Source: Coenobita brevimanus
Taxonomy: Eukaryota > Arthropoda > Malacostraca > Decapoda > Coenobitidae
NCBI GenBank assembly: GCA_032717465.1
Contig: CM064655.1
Location: 16,574,402-16,638,401, forward strand
Direction of reading: 5' to 3'
DNA length: 64,000 nt
A model generated the notes under the pieces. That model had not been told where the DNA came from. It did no database searches and saw only the letters and a list, made by a program, of their open reading frames with translations. Below are positions 20,618-31,191 of the stretch, one piece after another; position 1 is the first letter of the stretch; the number at the start of each line of letters is the position of its first letter. The position numbers and the translations under genes were made by a program.

Positions 20618-20767
20618 CCATAAGGAAGCAACAGTAAATCCAACATAAAATCTAGCAGAAGTTTTGCTACTCCTGGTCGCTCACGCAAGCCAAACAAGGA
20701 GGCAGTTTTCTCAGCTGTGTCAGGGAACTTCATATGACCAAACACAGGCACCATCAACAGCAGCAGA
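20618..20767 (-). CDS. ECPAS: ECM29 proteasome adaptor/scaffold (ECPAS), internal exon
   Basis: This is a 150-bp minus-strand exon. The acceptor is TTTGTTACAG before it (20768-20777) and the donor is GTAAGT after it (20612-20617). The peptide includes SLLLLMVPVFGHMKFPDTAE and AKLLLDFMLDLLLLPYG. It closely resembles my recollection of the animal ECM29 segment with LLLDFMLDVLLMPYG. ECM29 is a HEAT-repeat protein that links the 26S proteasome to other cell structures. The exon starts in phase 2 and completes the Ser codon split from the exon at 45233. The assignment rests on remembered similarity plus splice sites and frame; an alignment would settle it. It cannot be a retrocopy because the intron is present. 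Confidence 0.85.
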
Positions 20768-20912
20768 CTGTAACAAATGGTAATCATCATCATTTTACCT
20801 ATATTTTCCATTGTTTCAATAGCAAGGGTAAGGCATAAAACAGTTAAGAAAAGGAAAATGTAAAAGCATTGGTGCAATCAAATATCTGCTAAGTTAATGC
20901 TGTTGAATATCC

Positions 20913-21225
20913 TTGGACTGTCTTGCTAAACAGACCCATCATCTACAGGCAGGCAATCATCCCTGCAGGTCCGTCCCATGCAGCAAACCAAAGCTCCCTT
21001 GTGGTAGACAGTGCCTAACCATGGTGAGGTACGAGGAAGAGTGTAGAGGTTTGGTTCCGCGTGGATGCTGCTTTACAACTCTCCACTCAGTTTACATGAG
21101 CATCACAGTAGGCTCCACAGCACCCCATTATCCAGTTATATGGTTGCCACTCAGCACTGTAAATGGTTATCTGGGTTACATGAAACCATCAGGATTGTCA
21201 TTAAATGCAGAGTCACCTGAGGTGG

Positions 21226-21261
<36 letters not shown>

Positions 21262-21395
21262 GAAAGGAAGATTTGGAGAAATAAGAAGAGAGGAGGGAAG
21301 AACAGAAAAAGAATGATAAAGGTGAAGGAACAAGAAGACAGCACAATACACTATCAAGTACGTGAATGATGGTCAACACCACCTACCACCGCAAT
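20913..21395 (+). repeat. Purine-rich interspersed repeat (family R3), copy 1
   Basis: From about 21120 it matches the segments at 32440-32682 (same strand) and 63635-63925 (opposite strand): TATATGGTTGCCACTCAGC, GTAAATGG, CATGAAACCATCAGGATTG, then a purine-rich tract and AAAGAATGATAAAGG. Here the purine tract is expanded to A34 (about 21226-21259). No coding capacity is evident; it may be a SINE body or LINE 3' region of unknown family. Confidence 0.6.
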
Positions 21396-21845
21396 ATGCT
21401 AAGTGAAACAGTCATCCCTTCATCTGCACAAATATATTATATTAACCCATAGTGTGGGACTTACCCCACAAGAGTCAACTCAGGGGGAATATGACTGACC
21501 TCATATGAGAGGGATCATTAACAACGCACCACAAAATTTCTTGTAGGAGCAGTTTATGGGATATTAGGCTATCTATCATCTCTCATCCCCAACCCCTAGC
21601 TTGAGCTCAGAAACAAAGTAAGAGTAGCTACTATGAACAAAACTCCTACACTGGAACAACTCTGGGACTGTCTCCCTCTGTCTGTGTTTCCTATTGCCCA
21701 TGATCTCCAGTCTTTTAAGCACAGTGTCCAGGCATCTCAAAATGAAAGAATCTTGAATTTGGCACTCTGTTATTTTGTTTTTGTTATTTCTTGGGGGGAA
21801 CAATCTGCGGGTTCCTGGCCTTTGGTTCCTTCTTCCTTGTGTATA
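21396..21845. other. No gene recognised
   Basis: It includes TTAACCCATAGTGTGGGAC at about 21442, which looks like a TTAA-element terminus, but I find no partner end. Nothing else is recognisable. Confidence 0.4.
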
Positions 21846-21871
21846 TATCTATCTATCTATCTATATACATA

Positions 21872-21961
<90 letters not shown>

Positions 21962-22009
21962 AAGTACAATATTATATATATATATATACAGTATATATAT
22001 ATATATATA
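21846..22009. repeat. (TATC)n and (TA)n tracts
   Basis: Several TA runs separated by ACAGTA and AAAGTACAATAT directly precede the Tigger terminal repeat at 22010. Such TA runs flank most TA-target transposons in this window. Confidence 0.85.
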
Positions 22010-22433
22010 CAGTAATCCCTGTAATATCTGGACGCCCATTTTCCGGACATCCCCAATAACCGGACATTTTCGTCCCGGGATCCAATATTCTGGGGGGGGG
22101 GAAAAAAAAAAAAAAAAAAAAAAAACTGACTTTTTCTCGCCCGTAATTTGAAGTTGGTGCGCGCGGCACGGGCCAGCTGTGTTCTGGTGCGTTGTTTCGC
22201 CAACGTCAGCTAGAGCACTCCTGCATCCTCCCCACGTACCGACCGTCTCTTGTGTGTGCACGTTCGTCGTCATGGCCACCACGTGCTCGCTTTTGTGGTG
22301 GTGCCTTACCTGCTGCAGGCTCTCCTGCTGCTCTTGTGCCTCTCCTTCATGTGTGTGATGATGGCCCCGCCGCCTAAGAAGAGGAAGAGAGACATTTTGA
22401 CTCTGGAGAAGAAGAGGGAGATGCAGTAAACTC

Positions 22434-23605
22434 ACCCGGAACATGTTCTCGCCAAACGCGCTCGCAATTATACACGGTTAGTGCTGGGATATGTATAAGA
22501 TAACGTAAGATTAAAGAACCATTACGAAAACTATATATTTATGCAAGAGAGGCCTTTGATAGGCCAAATCCTCGAACATCAGCTCAGCACGCATGGTTTG
22601 TTTTGATCACGTGATGATTCACTGTACTGCTTTTCCTCAGTGCTGTATTTGTAAGTTAAATATTTACAGTACTGTTCTGTTAAGTTTATGTGCAAGTTAA
22701 AGTATTATTAAATAACGTTCAAGCAAGAAATAAAGTCTTATAACCAGTTTTCTGATAGGCGTCAGAATAGTACTTTTTTTATTTTTGTTAAATATTTGTT
22801 GTACTGTACTACTTTTCCACAGTACTGTATTTGTAAGTTAAATATTTACTATTCTGGTATGCACTTGTAAGTTAAAGCATTTAAAGAAAGTTAAAGCATT
22901 AAATAAAGCCTTTTAACCACTTATAGATTACACACGATTGGTAGGTTCCAAGACAATTCGCCATCATGTCAATTCCCCGTCAAAACATGAATGATTCCCC
23001 ATCAGGGCAATTCGCACCCTGTATGATTCCCTGTCATTCTATAAATATATTAATTAATCAATACTTTAATAACTATATTTCAGGGGTATCCATCAAAGTC
23101 TATGTTGTCTTGTTATTGTTGTGATGGTGAACTGGCTTGACAGCGAATAGTCCAGAAACCATTTTGCTCCATAGACTCCTTAAACGTGGTATTTTGCTGT
23201 TATCTGACATTGGTAATCAATATGAAGCACTTTAAGTGGTTAGAAGGTTTATTTAATGTTATAACTTACAAATACAGTACTGCACAGCAAAACTTCGACA
23301 AACAAATACGAAAACATGAGGCAACATTCAAAAGCCGACTGGTTTCGGCATCGGAATGTTGCCTTGTGTTTAGGTATTTGTATATTGAAGTTTTGATGTG
23401 CAGTACTGTATTTGAAAGTTATAACATTAAATGAACCTTCTAACCACTTAAAGTGCTTCATATTGATTACCAATGGCAGATAACAGCAAAAGACCACGTT
23501 TAAGAGATCTAGGGAGCAAAATAAGGAGTACTTAAAACTTACGCGGTTTAGCGCCGAACGCGCCACGTTAGGAACGAAACCCACGCGTTGGGGGTGAGCT
23601 TCCTG
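22434..23605 (-). mobile_element. Element X, copy 1, nested in Tigger copy 1
   Basis: This 1.17-kb non-coding element has short imperfect inverted ends (left CAGTAAACTCACCCGGAAC; right complement CAGGAAGCTCACCCCCAAC). TA follows the right end and TG, a likely decayed TA, precedes the left. The undamaged Tigger copy has a plain GAGATATTGGAG at this place. A second copy in opposite orientation surrounds the other Tigger at 49408-53672. No transposase is seen. Confidence 0.8.
23192..23492. repeat. Long inverted repeat inside element X
   Basis: The two arms of about 140-150 bp start at TTTTGCTGTTATCTG and end with its complement. They include AGCACTTTAAGTGGTTAGAA and its inverse (about 23425-23462). 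The centre is near 23342. The transcript could fold into a long hairpin. Confidence 0.8.
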
Positions 23606-25073
23606 TACTAGGAAAGGTGGATGCGGGATGGTCTACCTCACGCATCCTCTGTGAATTTAATCTGGCCCGATCTACTTTGTTTGATATCAAGAGATCCCGC
23701 GACAAACTCATGCAGTACACGGCTGACTTCTCGTCGAAAAGCAAATGCAACATGGAGAGGAAGGTGATGCATACTCCCAAGTATGCAGAAATCGACCACT
23801 TCACGTTGATTTGGTATCTACAGCAACGTGCTGTGATGGTGCATGGCATGGAGCTGATGGCTGCTGCTGAGAAGTTCGGAAGGCTTCATGACGCCCAAGA
23901 CTTCAAGGCATCCGAAGGTTGGCTCTTCGCGTTCAAGTTACGACATGGCCTTACCAACTGTAAGTCTCATGGCAAAGCTTTGAATGCCAACAAGGATGGA
24001 GTAGACGAGTTTCGGCACAAGGTGAAACGCTTGATCGACAGGGAGGGCCTCGCTCTCGGTCAAGTCTACAACACTGATGAAACTGGTTTATTCTATCGCT
24101 CTTTGCCTACAAACACTCTTGCCGAGGAGATGGAGAAGCGTGTACCTGGATGCAAGCTCTGCGAGCAACGGATATCTGCTTTGTGTTGTGCCAATGCTAA
24201 CAGAATGGACCGGCTCAAGCCCATTATTGTTGGCCGTGCAAAGCAGCCTCGGTGTCTTCGTGGGGTGATGGATGTCCTTCCTGTTGTCTGGTACCATTCC
24301 TTGAAGGCATGGTTCACAGCCCAGATCTTCAAAGACTGGTTCCACCGCCATTTCGTTAAGGAGGTCATCCATTACCAGACAGAGAAACTGGGAATCCCAC
24401 GCGACCAGGTAAAGGCACTCCTTCTCCTCGACAGTGCACCTGCCCACCTGTGCGACAAGGACTTGGTGGCTGAGAATGGCCGCATTAGGTTCATGTTTCT
24501 GCCACCTAATACTACTGCTCTCATCCAACCAATGGACCAAGGAGTGATCGTGGCAACAAAGAGGCTGTACCGCTGGAAGTTCCTGGACGAGGTGATGGTT
24601 GTTCTCGAGGACGAGGATGCGTGCAGGGAGGGATGGGACAAGCGAGGCCAGTGGACTTTGGAAAACCTTCGCTGCTACAACATCAAGACTGCCATGTACA
24701 ACTGGGCCAGTGCATGGAAGGAAATCCCTGTCAAGACTCTAGAAAATGGTCGGTCTCGTCTGCTTCTCAGAACGGATGTGGAGTACGATTTCCTAGGTTT
24801 TGATGTGGTTGACTTCCATGCACGTCTACGTACGCATGGGGACGATGTTGATGTGGACGAAGTGCGTGAGTGGTTGGATGACGACGAGGGCGATCCTGGG
24901 TATCAGACATTGTCTGATATCGAGATCACATCTTCAGTTGCAGGTGTCAGTACCCAGCTAGAAGATTCCGACGAGGACGGCGACGATGATGCGGACTCCT
25001 CTCAGTGTGACACTACTCCAGCCATCTCCAAGCTGAGCACACTCTGGAAACACGTAGAGTTCATTCTGGACTC

Positions 25074-25422
25074 TTGGGGGTGGCGGTGGCTGAATTGGTA
25101 GAGAGACGGCCTGCAGTCCATATGGACCCAGGTTCGAATCCCGGCTGGGGCAGGGAACAGTTTAAGGATTTGAATTTCATGGAAGCAGACTTTCCTGATC
25201 TACCAGATGACCTGCCGACATGTCATAAAAGTACCCCCGCTAATACCAATACACCAGTCCTGTATGAGACAGCCCTAGCATGTATTCAATATGGACGGGT
25301 GTTAGCGCCGAAGTGGTGACATGTGGAGGTGTAGGAGGACTACTGGGCCTTGGGATAGGCTACTGCCCCCGAGATATAGGCCATGAAGCCTTTGCCCAGA
25401 GTCGGACAAAAAAAAAAAAAAA
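25074..25422 (+). mobile_element. tRNA-derived SINE, family 1, copy 1
   Basis: The 5' head is tRNA-like, with an A box in GGTGGCTGAATTGGTAGAG and a B box GGTTCGAATCC (about 25131-25141). The body is shared with copies at 30117 and 38145 (CCCCCGCTAATACCAATACA; GTCCTGTATGAGACAGCCCT), and it ends in A15. It interrupts the C-terminal coding region of Tigger copy 1. Confidence 0.9.
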
Positions 25423-26114
25423 CTGGAGCACCCGGACTGAGACAGGGAGATGGGGCCCTTGGGACTTGTGGAGGAAGTGCGCACTTTCAGGCAGTGCATC
25501 ATTAATCGTCAAAATCGTCGTTCCTTGCGTCAACCAACCATTGACAGCTTTTTCAGGCCCATGACCCCCGGTATGCCCAGCCCTGGCTCCACTCCACTGC
25601 CTCCCCAAGACAGGCCATCATGCTCTGAGCCACAGTTCAGCACATCAGGCACAGTGGAGTCACCACTTGACATGAGTTTGCGCCTCTCTTCAGAGTCATC
25701 TGCAGTGGGTACACACCCCTAGGTCACCTGCATGTGCTACTCTCAGACTCTGACTGTGATTAGGCGCCAAGAACTTCTCCACTAGACCACACGGGAATTT
25801 ACAGTGTTGTGCAGTGAAAAAAAAAAGTTTATAGTGTTAAGGAATTTGAGTTCTGAGTGAAAAGACAAAGATTTAATGGACTGTCAATGTAACGAAAATT
25901 AACTAGTGTGTGTTTTGTTTAGAAAATGGTATTATGAGTGGAAAGACTTAAGTCCAGAGTGCAACATTTATTTCATTAAGGTACAATGGAGCGCAAGACA
26001 AGAGTGCGCAGTGTTATGAGAATGGAATTCTGAGTGCAAATGGTCTCCTTTTCGCCGCTGATTCAGTGATTATTTCCCGATGATCCAGGAAGAGCTCTGT
26101 CTCTGTCAGCGACC

Positions 26115-26137
26115 TGTGTGTGTGTGTGTATGTGTGT
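26115..26137. repeat. (TG)n at the 3' end of LINE I-B
   Basis: A short TG run with one interruption between Tigger copy 1 and the LINE end TATTTACCTAATTGTGATAT. Confidence 0.85.
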
Positions 26138-26168
26138 ATTTACCTAATTGTGATATAAAGGAAATGTG

Positions 26169-27036
26169 CTATGCTCGTGGGGTCCCATCTCTGTCTCTCA
26201 ATAAGCCAAACTTAGCTTTAAACTCATTTAAGTTTTTAGACTGGACGATCTCTTTGTCCAAGCTATTCCACAGGTCTATACATCTATAAGGGAAACTATA
26301 TTTCTTGATATCCTTCAAGCAGCTGGGTTTCTTCAGTTTCATTCCGTGTCCTCTTGTTACTCTCTTATCCCATAAAAACAGATCTTCTTTGTCAATTTTA
26401 TCTACTCCTAACATGGTCCTGAACACTGTAATCATGTCTCCTCTCTTTCTCCTTTCTTCTAAGGAAGGCAGATCCAGCTTTTCCAGCCTCTCTCTGTAAA
26501 ACAGACCTGCCAGACTGGGGACCATTTTGGTTGCTGTTCTTTGTATTCTCTCAATCTTGTTTATATCTTTCTTTTTGTGTAGGGACCACACTACTGCTGC
26601 ATATTCTAACCTAAGGCAAATCATGGCCACTATCAATTTTTTCATCATCTCCTCATCCATATAATGAAAAGCTACTCCTGTATTAGTCATGAGTTTATAC
26701 ATCTCTCTAACTGCCTTGTTAATGTGTTTTTCAAGTGACAGACTGTCCTGGACCAGCACTCTCAAATCTTTCTCTTCTCTCACTTTTGTGACTGGCTCAT
26801 TACCCATCAAAAAAATTAATGATGGCCTTTTGGTACTTTTACCCATTGCCAATTTTTCACATTTCTTTGCATTGAATTTCATTTCCCACATCCAGCCCCA
26901 ATCGTGTATCCTATTCAGATCCTCCTGCAGCATTTTACAATCCTCCTCAGCCTCTAAATTCCTCAACATCTTTGCATCATCAGTAAACAGACATGCATAA
27001 CTGTTCACTCCATCTACCATATCATTTACATAAATC
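26169..27036 (-). pseudogene. LINE I-B reverse transcriptase, C-terminal half
   Basis: This is an open frame on the minus strand from just after the RTE insertion. It holds FLIYVNDMVDGVNSYACLFT, catalytic FTDDAKML, MKFNAKKCEKLAMGKS, EKDLRVLVQDSLSLEKHINK, and the C-terminal RGHGMKLKKPSCLKDIKKYS. Both catalytic Asp are kept, although the residue before them is Thr. The upstream half (TSGVPQGS-type block) lies beyond the insertion at 27831. Confidence 0.85.
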
Positions 27037-27041
27037 AGGAA

Positions 27042-27826
27042 GACGAAGGGGAGCTGCAAGGCTTGGTGGATGAGTTTGAGAGAGTGTGTAAGAAACGGAA
27101 CCTAAAGGTGAATGTAGGGAAGAGTAAAGTGATGGTCTTTGAGAGACGTGAAGTTAGTGAATGTACAGCGAGGTTAGATGGTGAGGAATTGGAAAATGTG
27201 AGTACGTTTAAGTATTTGGGTAGTGTGATGAGTAAGGATGGAGGTTTGGAGGGTGAAGTGCTTGAAAGGGTACAGCAGGGAAGAAAGGTTGCTGGTTCCT
27301 TGAAAGCAGTGATAAGAAACAGGGAAGTGAGCATGGAAGTGAAAAAGTTACTACATGACAGTATTGTGATACCAACTCTAACGTACGGAAGTGAAGCTTG
27401 GACATTGTTGGAAGGACACAAGTCAAGAGTGAGAGCAGTGGAAATGAGTTATTTAAGAGGAGCCTGTGGAGTCACGTGGAGAGACAGGCTGACGAATGAG
27501 GATATAAAGGAGCGTTGTGGTGTGGATGTGGATGTGATAGGAAGCGTTATGAGGAACACACTGAGGTGGTTTGGCCATGTGGAGAGGATGGAGGGTGAGA
27601 GACTGACGAAGAGAGTGTATGTGAGTGAGGTGGAGGGGGGAAGAGGGAGGGGGAGGCCGAGGATGAGATGGAGGGATGGGGTGGAGAGGTATATGAGAGA
27701 GGGGGGTGTGAGTTGGGAGCAGGGCAGTGAAATGGCGGGGGACAGGGCGACTTGGAGGCGATTTGTTTGTGGCCACCCCAAACGGGATTGAGGCGTCTGG
27801 CAATAGATAGATAGATAGATAGATAG
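27042..27826 (+). mobile_element. RTE-like LINE fragment nested in LINE I-B, 5-bp target duplication
   Basis: AGGAA is present on both sides (27037-27041 and 27827-27831), and removing the insert restores the LINE sequence ATCAGGAACATTACTGG seen in copy A at about 1911-1925. The insert ends in the TAGA tail. It is one of the least decayed RTE copies: its open frame has no stop to the natural end. Confidence 0.95.
27063..27791 (+). CDS. RTE-like RT C-terminal domain (5'-truncated, frame intact)
   Basis: An uninterrupted 242-codon frame encoding the end of an RTE-type reverse transcriptase: NVGKSKVMVFERREVSECTA, YLGSVMSKDGGLEGEVLERV, YGSEAWTLLEGHKSRVRAVE, NTLRWFGHVERMEGERLTKR, and a Gly/Arg-rich RGRGRPRMRWRDGVERYMRE ending CGHPKRD. 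The catalytic FADD lies upstream of the truncation, so the fragment cannot be active. Its intact frame suggests a recent insertion. Confidence 0.9.
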   Translation: MVDEFERVCKKRNLKVNVGKSKVMVFERREVSECTARLDGEELENVSTFKYLGSVMSKDGGLEGEVLERVQQGRKVAGSLKAVIRNREVSMEVKKLLHDSIVIPTLTYGSEAWTLLEGHKSRVRAVEMSYLRGACGVTWRDRLTNEDIKERCGVDVDVIGSVMRNTLRWFGHVERMEGERLTKRVYVSEVEGGRGRGRPRMRWRDGVERYMREGGVSWEQGSEMAGDRATWRRFVCGHPKRD

Positions 27827-27830
27827 AGGA

Positions 27831-29154
27831 ACATTACTGGCACCAACACCGAGCCCTGTGGGACTCCATTTATTACTTCCCTCCATCCAGACATCCTATC
27901 CTTTATTACTGTCCTCATTTGTCTGTCTCTCAAAAAGTCTCTCATCCATTCCAGGAGGTTCCCCTTCAGTCCTCCTATATGCTCTAGTTTCCACATTAGT
28001 CTCTTATGAGGTACCTTGTTGAAGGCCTTCTCTTAATCTAAATACCCACGATCCACCCAATCATCTCTCTCCTGTAGCATGTCAATTGCTCTTGAGTAAA
28101 AACTCAATAAGTTGGAAACACATGACCTTCCACTTCAAAATTCAAACTGACTATCAGTCAAAATATACATCTCTTCCAGATATTTTATCCATCTATCTTT
28201 CAGAATTCTTTTGCACAATTTTGCGACCATGCTGGTTAGAGACACTGGTCTATAATTCAGGGGTTCTTCCCTGTTTCCTCCCTTACAAATTGGTACCACA
28301 TTCGCCCTCTTCCATTCTTGAGGCACTTTCCGCTTTTCCAGAGAACACACAATTATACTGTGAATCTTATCCGCCAGTTGTTCTCTGCTTTCCTTCAGTA
28401 CCCAATTAGAGATTCCATCTGCTCCTGAAGCTTTCCTTACATCTTGAGTTTCCAGTAACTTATACACTTCCTGTACTTTCACTTTTATATCTTTTATCAC
28501 TACATTTCTAGTCACTCCCTTCCCTTCCACAAACTCCTTTTCATTAGTGAAAACTGATTGGAAACATTTGTTCATTTTTTGTGCTAGCACTGCTGCATCT
28601 TTATAGACCTCTCCTTCTACTTTCAGTTTTGTGATTCCTTCCTTTTGTTTCAGTTTGTCATTGACAAATCTATAAAACAGTTTGGGTTCATCCTTACATT
28701 TGTCTATTATACCTTTTTCAAAATTCCTTTCTTCCTCTCTACGTATTCTTGTGTAATCATTTCTAATTCTTTTATATTCTTCCTTTGTTCTCTTATTACC
28801 TCTCTTTCTCCAATTGTTCCACGCTGTGTCTCTTTCTTTTTTTGCTATCATACACCTTCTATTAAACCACTCCTTTTTCCTGTTTTCTTTCCCCCTTGCT
28901 CTTGGCACAAATTTTTCCACTCCCAAATTATAGAAGCCTAGAAAAATATCCCACTTCCTCTGTATCTCTCTTGTTTCTCTGAATTTTCTCCAATCTGCAT
29001 TTTTGAAAAATTTTCTCAATCCTGTAAAATTTGCTTTCCCAAAGTTGTATTGTCCCTGCCTAAAAAGCTCATCTCTTGGCTCCACATTCCCTGTTATCAT
29101 CTGGAACTCAATGACCATATGATCACTTTTTCCAATAGGACACAGATATTCCAA
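27831..29154 (-). pseudogene. LINE I-B linker and RT N-terminal half
   Basis: The 29154-28135 frame holds SDHMVIEFQMI (end of the endonuclease), NDYTRIRREEERNFEKGIID, KASGADGISNWVLKESREQL, and EPLNYRPVSLTSMVAKLCKR. It then breaks near 28135, and DRMSGWREVINGVPQGSVL (about 27905-27840) continues in other frames. Inactivated by frameshifts. Confidence 0.8.
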
Positions 29155-29217
29155 GGATTCTATTACATTGGGTTCTTTGGTAAACAGTAAGTCTAGCCTT
29201 GCTTGTGTGTTCTCACC

Positions 29218-30116
29218 TCAGAACCGTGTCTCTTCTTTGACCCATTGCGTCATCACTTTGTTCATTGTTATATTTAATAATGTAGTGCCCCACGAATCTT
29301 CGCTGCCTCCTGAGTCCCATTCCTCCCAGTTCACCTCTTTACAATTGAAGTCACCCATTAAAATTATATTGTTGCTTTTCTCAATCACTTTCTGTAAATA
29401 GCTAGCCATGTCTGACAACATTTCCTGGTATTCATCATCATTCCATGCTCTTGTCTTACGGGGAACATACACTACTGCCATATACCTCTTGCTATTCTCT
29501 CCAGTTTCTAATTTCATATATATCACTTCGGCCCTGCCTTATCCCATTTCCATGGTATCTACATTTATGTTGTTGTTCACTGCTATCATCACTCCTCCTC
29601 CCATTTTTTCTTTTCTGTCTCTTCTCCACAGTTTGTATTTACCATCTCCCATATGAACATCAATATCCTCTCTTAATTTGGTCTATACAAAGCACATAAC
29701 ATCAGGTTCATGTACCTTCAAAAAATCGTTGATTTCTATCCTTGCCGATATTAAACCATCAACATTAGTATTTGCCACCTTCAAATTATTTTTGATGATT
29801 TTTATACCCTCTTTTCTCCTTCTCTCCGCCAGTACCAATTCCTTAATTTCTATTCCATGACTCTCCAATAAAACACTGCTTTCTCTTCCTCTGTTCTCTA
29901 TTTGTTTTTTACCTTTGCTTCCTTTACTAACTCCCTTTATTTTAGCTCTCTCTCCCTCATTTGCATCTCTCCTTATCCAAACATTTTTGAACCCTTCCTT
30001 GTCTGATAATTTCCATGTTCTACTGATAATTTCGTTTACTGTTGCCTGAGACTTAAACTTTACCTTCAATGGCCTAGCCCCTCCTTCCTCGTACTTTCCT
30101 AACCTAAACTCCTCTT
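29218..30116 (-). pseudogene. LINE I-B endonuclease fused to ORF1-like C-terminal domain
   Basis: Read from the right, one frame (30135-29683) runs from RPLKVKFKSQATVNEIISRT and NVWIRRDANEGERAKIKGVS, an ORF1-like C-terminal domain, directly into NNLKVANTNVDGLISARIEI and HEPDVMCFV, the start of the endonuclease. This shows the in-frame fusion without any stop. The rest of the endonuclease, with GDFNCKEVNWEEW, lies at 29526-29218 after a frameshift. Confidence 0.8.
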
Positions 30117-30465
30117 GGGGGAGGCGGTGGCTCAATCGGTAGAGAGGTGGCTTGCGGTCCTACCAGACCCAGGTTCAAATCCCCGCTGGTGCAGGGAACA
30201 GTTTAAGGATTTGAATTTCATTACGGCAGAGTTTACCGATCTACCAGAAGACCCGCCGACATGTCGTAAAAATACCCCCGCTAATACCAATACACCAGTC
30301 CTGTATGAGACAGCCCTAGCATGTATTCAATATGGACGGTGGGTGTTAGCGCCGAAGTGGTGACATGTAGAGGTGTACGATATGTTGGAGGACTACTGGG
30401 CCTTGGGAGCAGGCTGAGAAGCCTATGCCCAGAGTCGAGCACATAAAAAAAAAAAAAAAAAAAAA
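30117..30465 (+). mobile_element. tRNA-derived SINE, family 1, copy 2
   Basis: A box in GGTGGCTCAATCGGTAGAG, B box GGTTCAAATCC (about 30171-30181), the family body, and A21 at the end. The flanks AACTCCTCTT and AACTCTTCTT (30107-30116 and 30464-30473) look like a 10-bp target-site duplication with one change. It is inserted in the ORF1-like region of LINE I-B, opposite to its coding strand. Confidence 0.9.
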
Positions 30466-30594
30466 CTCTTCTTGAGCTTTGTTGTTTTCCTCCATGACTA
30501 CTGATATTATTTCTTTAACCTTACTCAGTTCTTCTCTTTCTCTTTCTGATCTTATTCTCATAAGTTTTTCTTTAACTCCTGAAATTATTACACA

Positions 30595-31163
30595 TTATTT
30601 CTTATCTGCTACATCCCTAACTAAAGATTCTCTACTTCTCAGCACCCTAACCACATCCCTCTCCATCTTTTCCTTGCTTTGTTGTTCTATAATCTCTTTC
30701 AAATTTACATTTCCCTCTTCCTGAATTTTCTTCCACCCCTTATGTTGCTTTTTGATTTCTTTAATGTGCTCATCTTGTATTCTTGACTTGGATTCATACT
30801 CATCTAGTTTGCTTTTCATCCTGTCTCTTTCTTCTTCCAACCTCTTATTCTCCCTCTTGAGCTGTTTTATTTCATTTGATGCGATTCGTTACTGACTTTC
30901 AATTCGGTGACTTCTCTTTCTTGCTCTACACTGCGTGTGCAAACTTTATCCAGTTTACTTCATAGAACTATGATCTTTCTCTCCTGCTCCTGGGTTCGTT
31001 CCTGTAACTCTCTAACTACTACCGATACCTTTTTTACATCCTGGACATTCCTCTCCACTGTTTTCTCTACTCCAGCTACTCTTGTTTGGTTCAACATAGT
31101 ACTACCATTTCCCACATCATCTTTGGAGAAGCCCTCGAATTCCTTGTCATCATATGTAAACAA
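30595..31163 (-). pseudogene. LINE I-B ORF1-like coiled-coil region
   Basis: Two frames of highly charged heptad-rich sequence: ERNVQDVKKVSVVVRELQER (31163-30960) and MKSKLDEYESKSRIQDEHIK (30840-30595). They correspond to the N-terminal coiled coil of copy A but are longer. Stops near 30890-30950 separate them. Confidence 0.65.
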
Positions 31164-31180
31164 AGCTCCGTCGCCCTCTG

Positions 31181-31191
31181 CCGTTGTGTGT
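31181..31191. repeat. Short (TG)n junction between LINE I-B and LINE II-2
   Basis: TTGTGTGTGTG between CCGTCGCC-type 5' sequence of copy I-B and TTCTTCCCTAATTG, the 3' end of a subfamily II LINE. Same arrangement as 5079-5091. Confidence 0.7.

Larger units (their letters stand above)
22357..25734 (+). pseudogene. Tigger-like transposase copy 1, split by two insertions
   Basis: A pogo/Tigger-type DDE transposase. The start MMAPPPKKRKRDILTLEKKR lies at 22357-22430, then element X interrupts. The frame resumes at 23610 (KVDAGWSTSRILCEFNLARS) and runs to 25071 through NTDETGLF, LLLDSAPAHLCDKD and IQPMDQGVIVATK, so all three catalytic Asp are kept. A SINE interrupts at 25074, and the C-terminus resumes near 25423 with a QPTIDSFF motif (25531-25554) and ends at about 25720-25734. 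Compared with the copy at 50.7 kb it has lost a few residues (for example RAVMVHG for RAAGVMVRG). Confidence 0.85.
22010..26112 (+). mobile_element. Tigger (pogo-group) transposon copy 1, interrupted and 3'-truncated
   Basis: The left end is CAGTAATCCCTGTAATATCT preceded by TA, the same terminal repeat as the copy at 50317. It carries a transposase gene interrupted by element X (22434-23605) and a SINE (25074-25422). The 3' end is cut at about 26112 by the (TG)n and LINE I-B, so no right terminal repeat is present. Confidence 0.85.
26138..31180 (-). mobile_element. CR1/L2-like LINE, subfamily I, copy B (near full length)
   Basis: The architecture matches copy A: ORF1-like coiled coil (31163-30595), ORF1 C-terminal domain fused to the endonuclease (30135-29683), endonuclease (29526-29218), linker and RT (29154-28135, then 27059-26169). 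It is interrupted by an RTE fragment at 27042-27826 and a SINE at 30117-30465. The 3' end meets (TG)n at 26115, and the 5' end meets TGTGTGTG and the 3' end of a subfamily II LINE at 31181. Confidence 0.9.

Noticed and set aside
21442..21470. TTAACCCATAGTGTGGGAC as a further piggyBac-type end
   Set aside because: No inverse partner end or TTAA duplication could be found nearby.
21775..22060. Tyr-Ile repeat open frames (also 47.6 kb)
   Set aside because: They are translations of (TA)n runs.
25074..25150. Functional tRNA genes at SINE heads (25074, 30117, 38447, 42298)
   Set aside because: They have A and B boxes but no full cloverleaf, are followed by SINE bodies and tails, and occur in several diverged copies.
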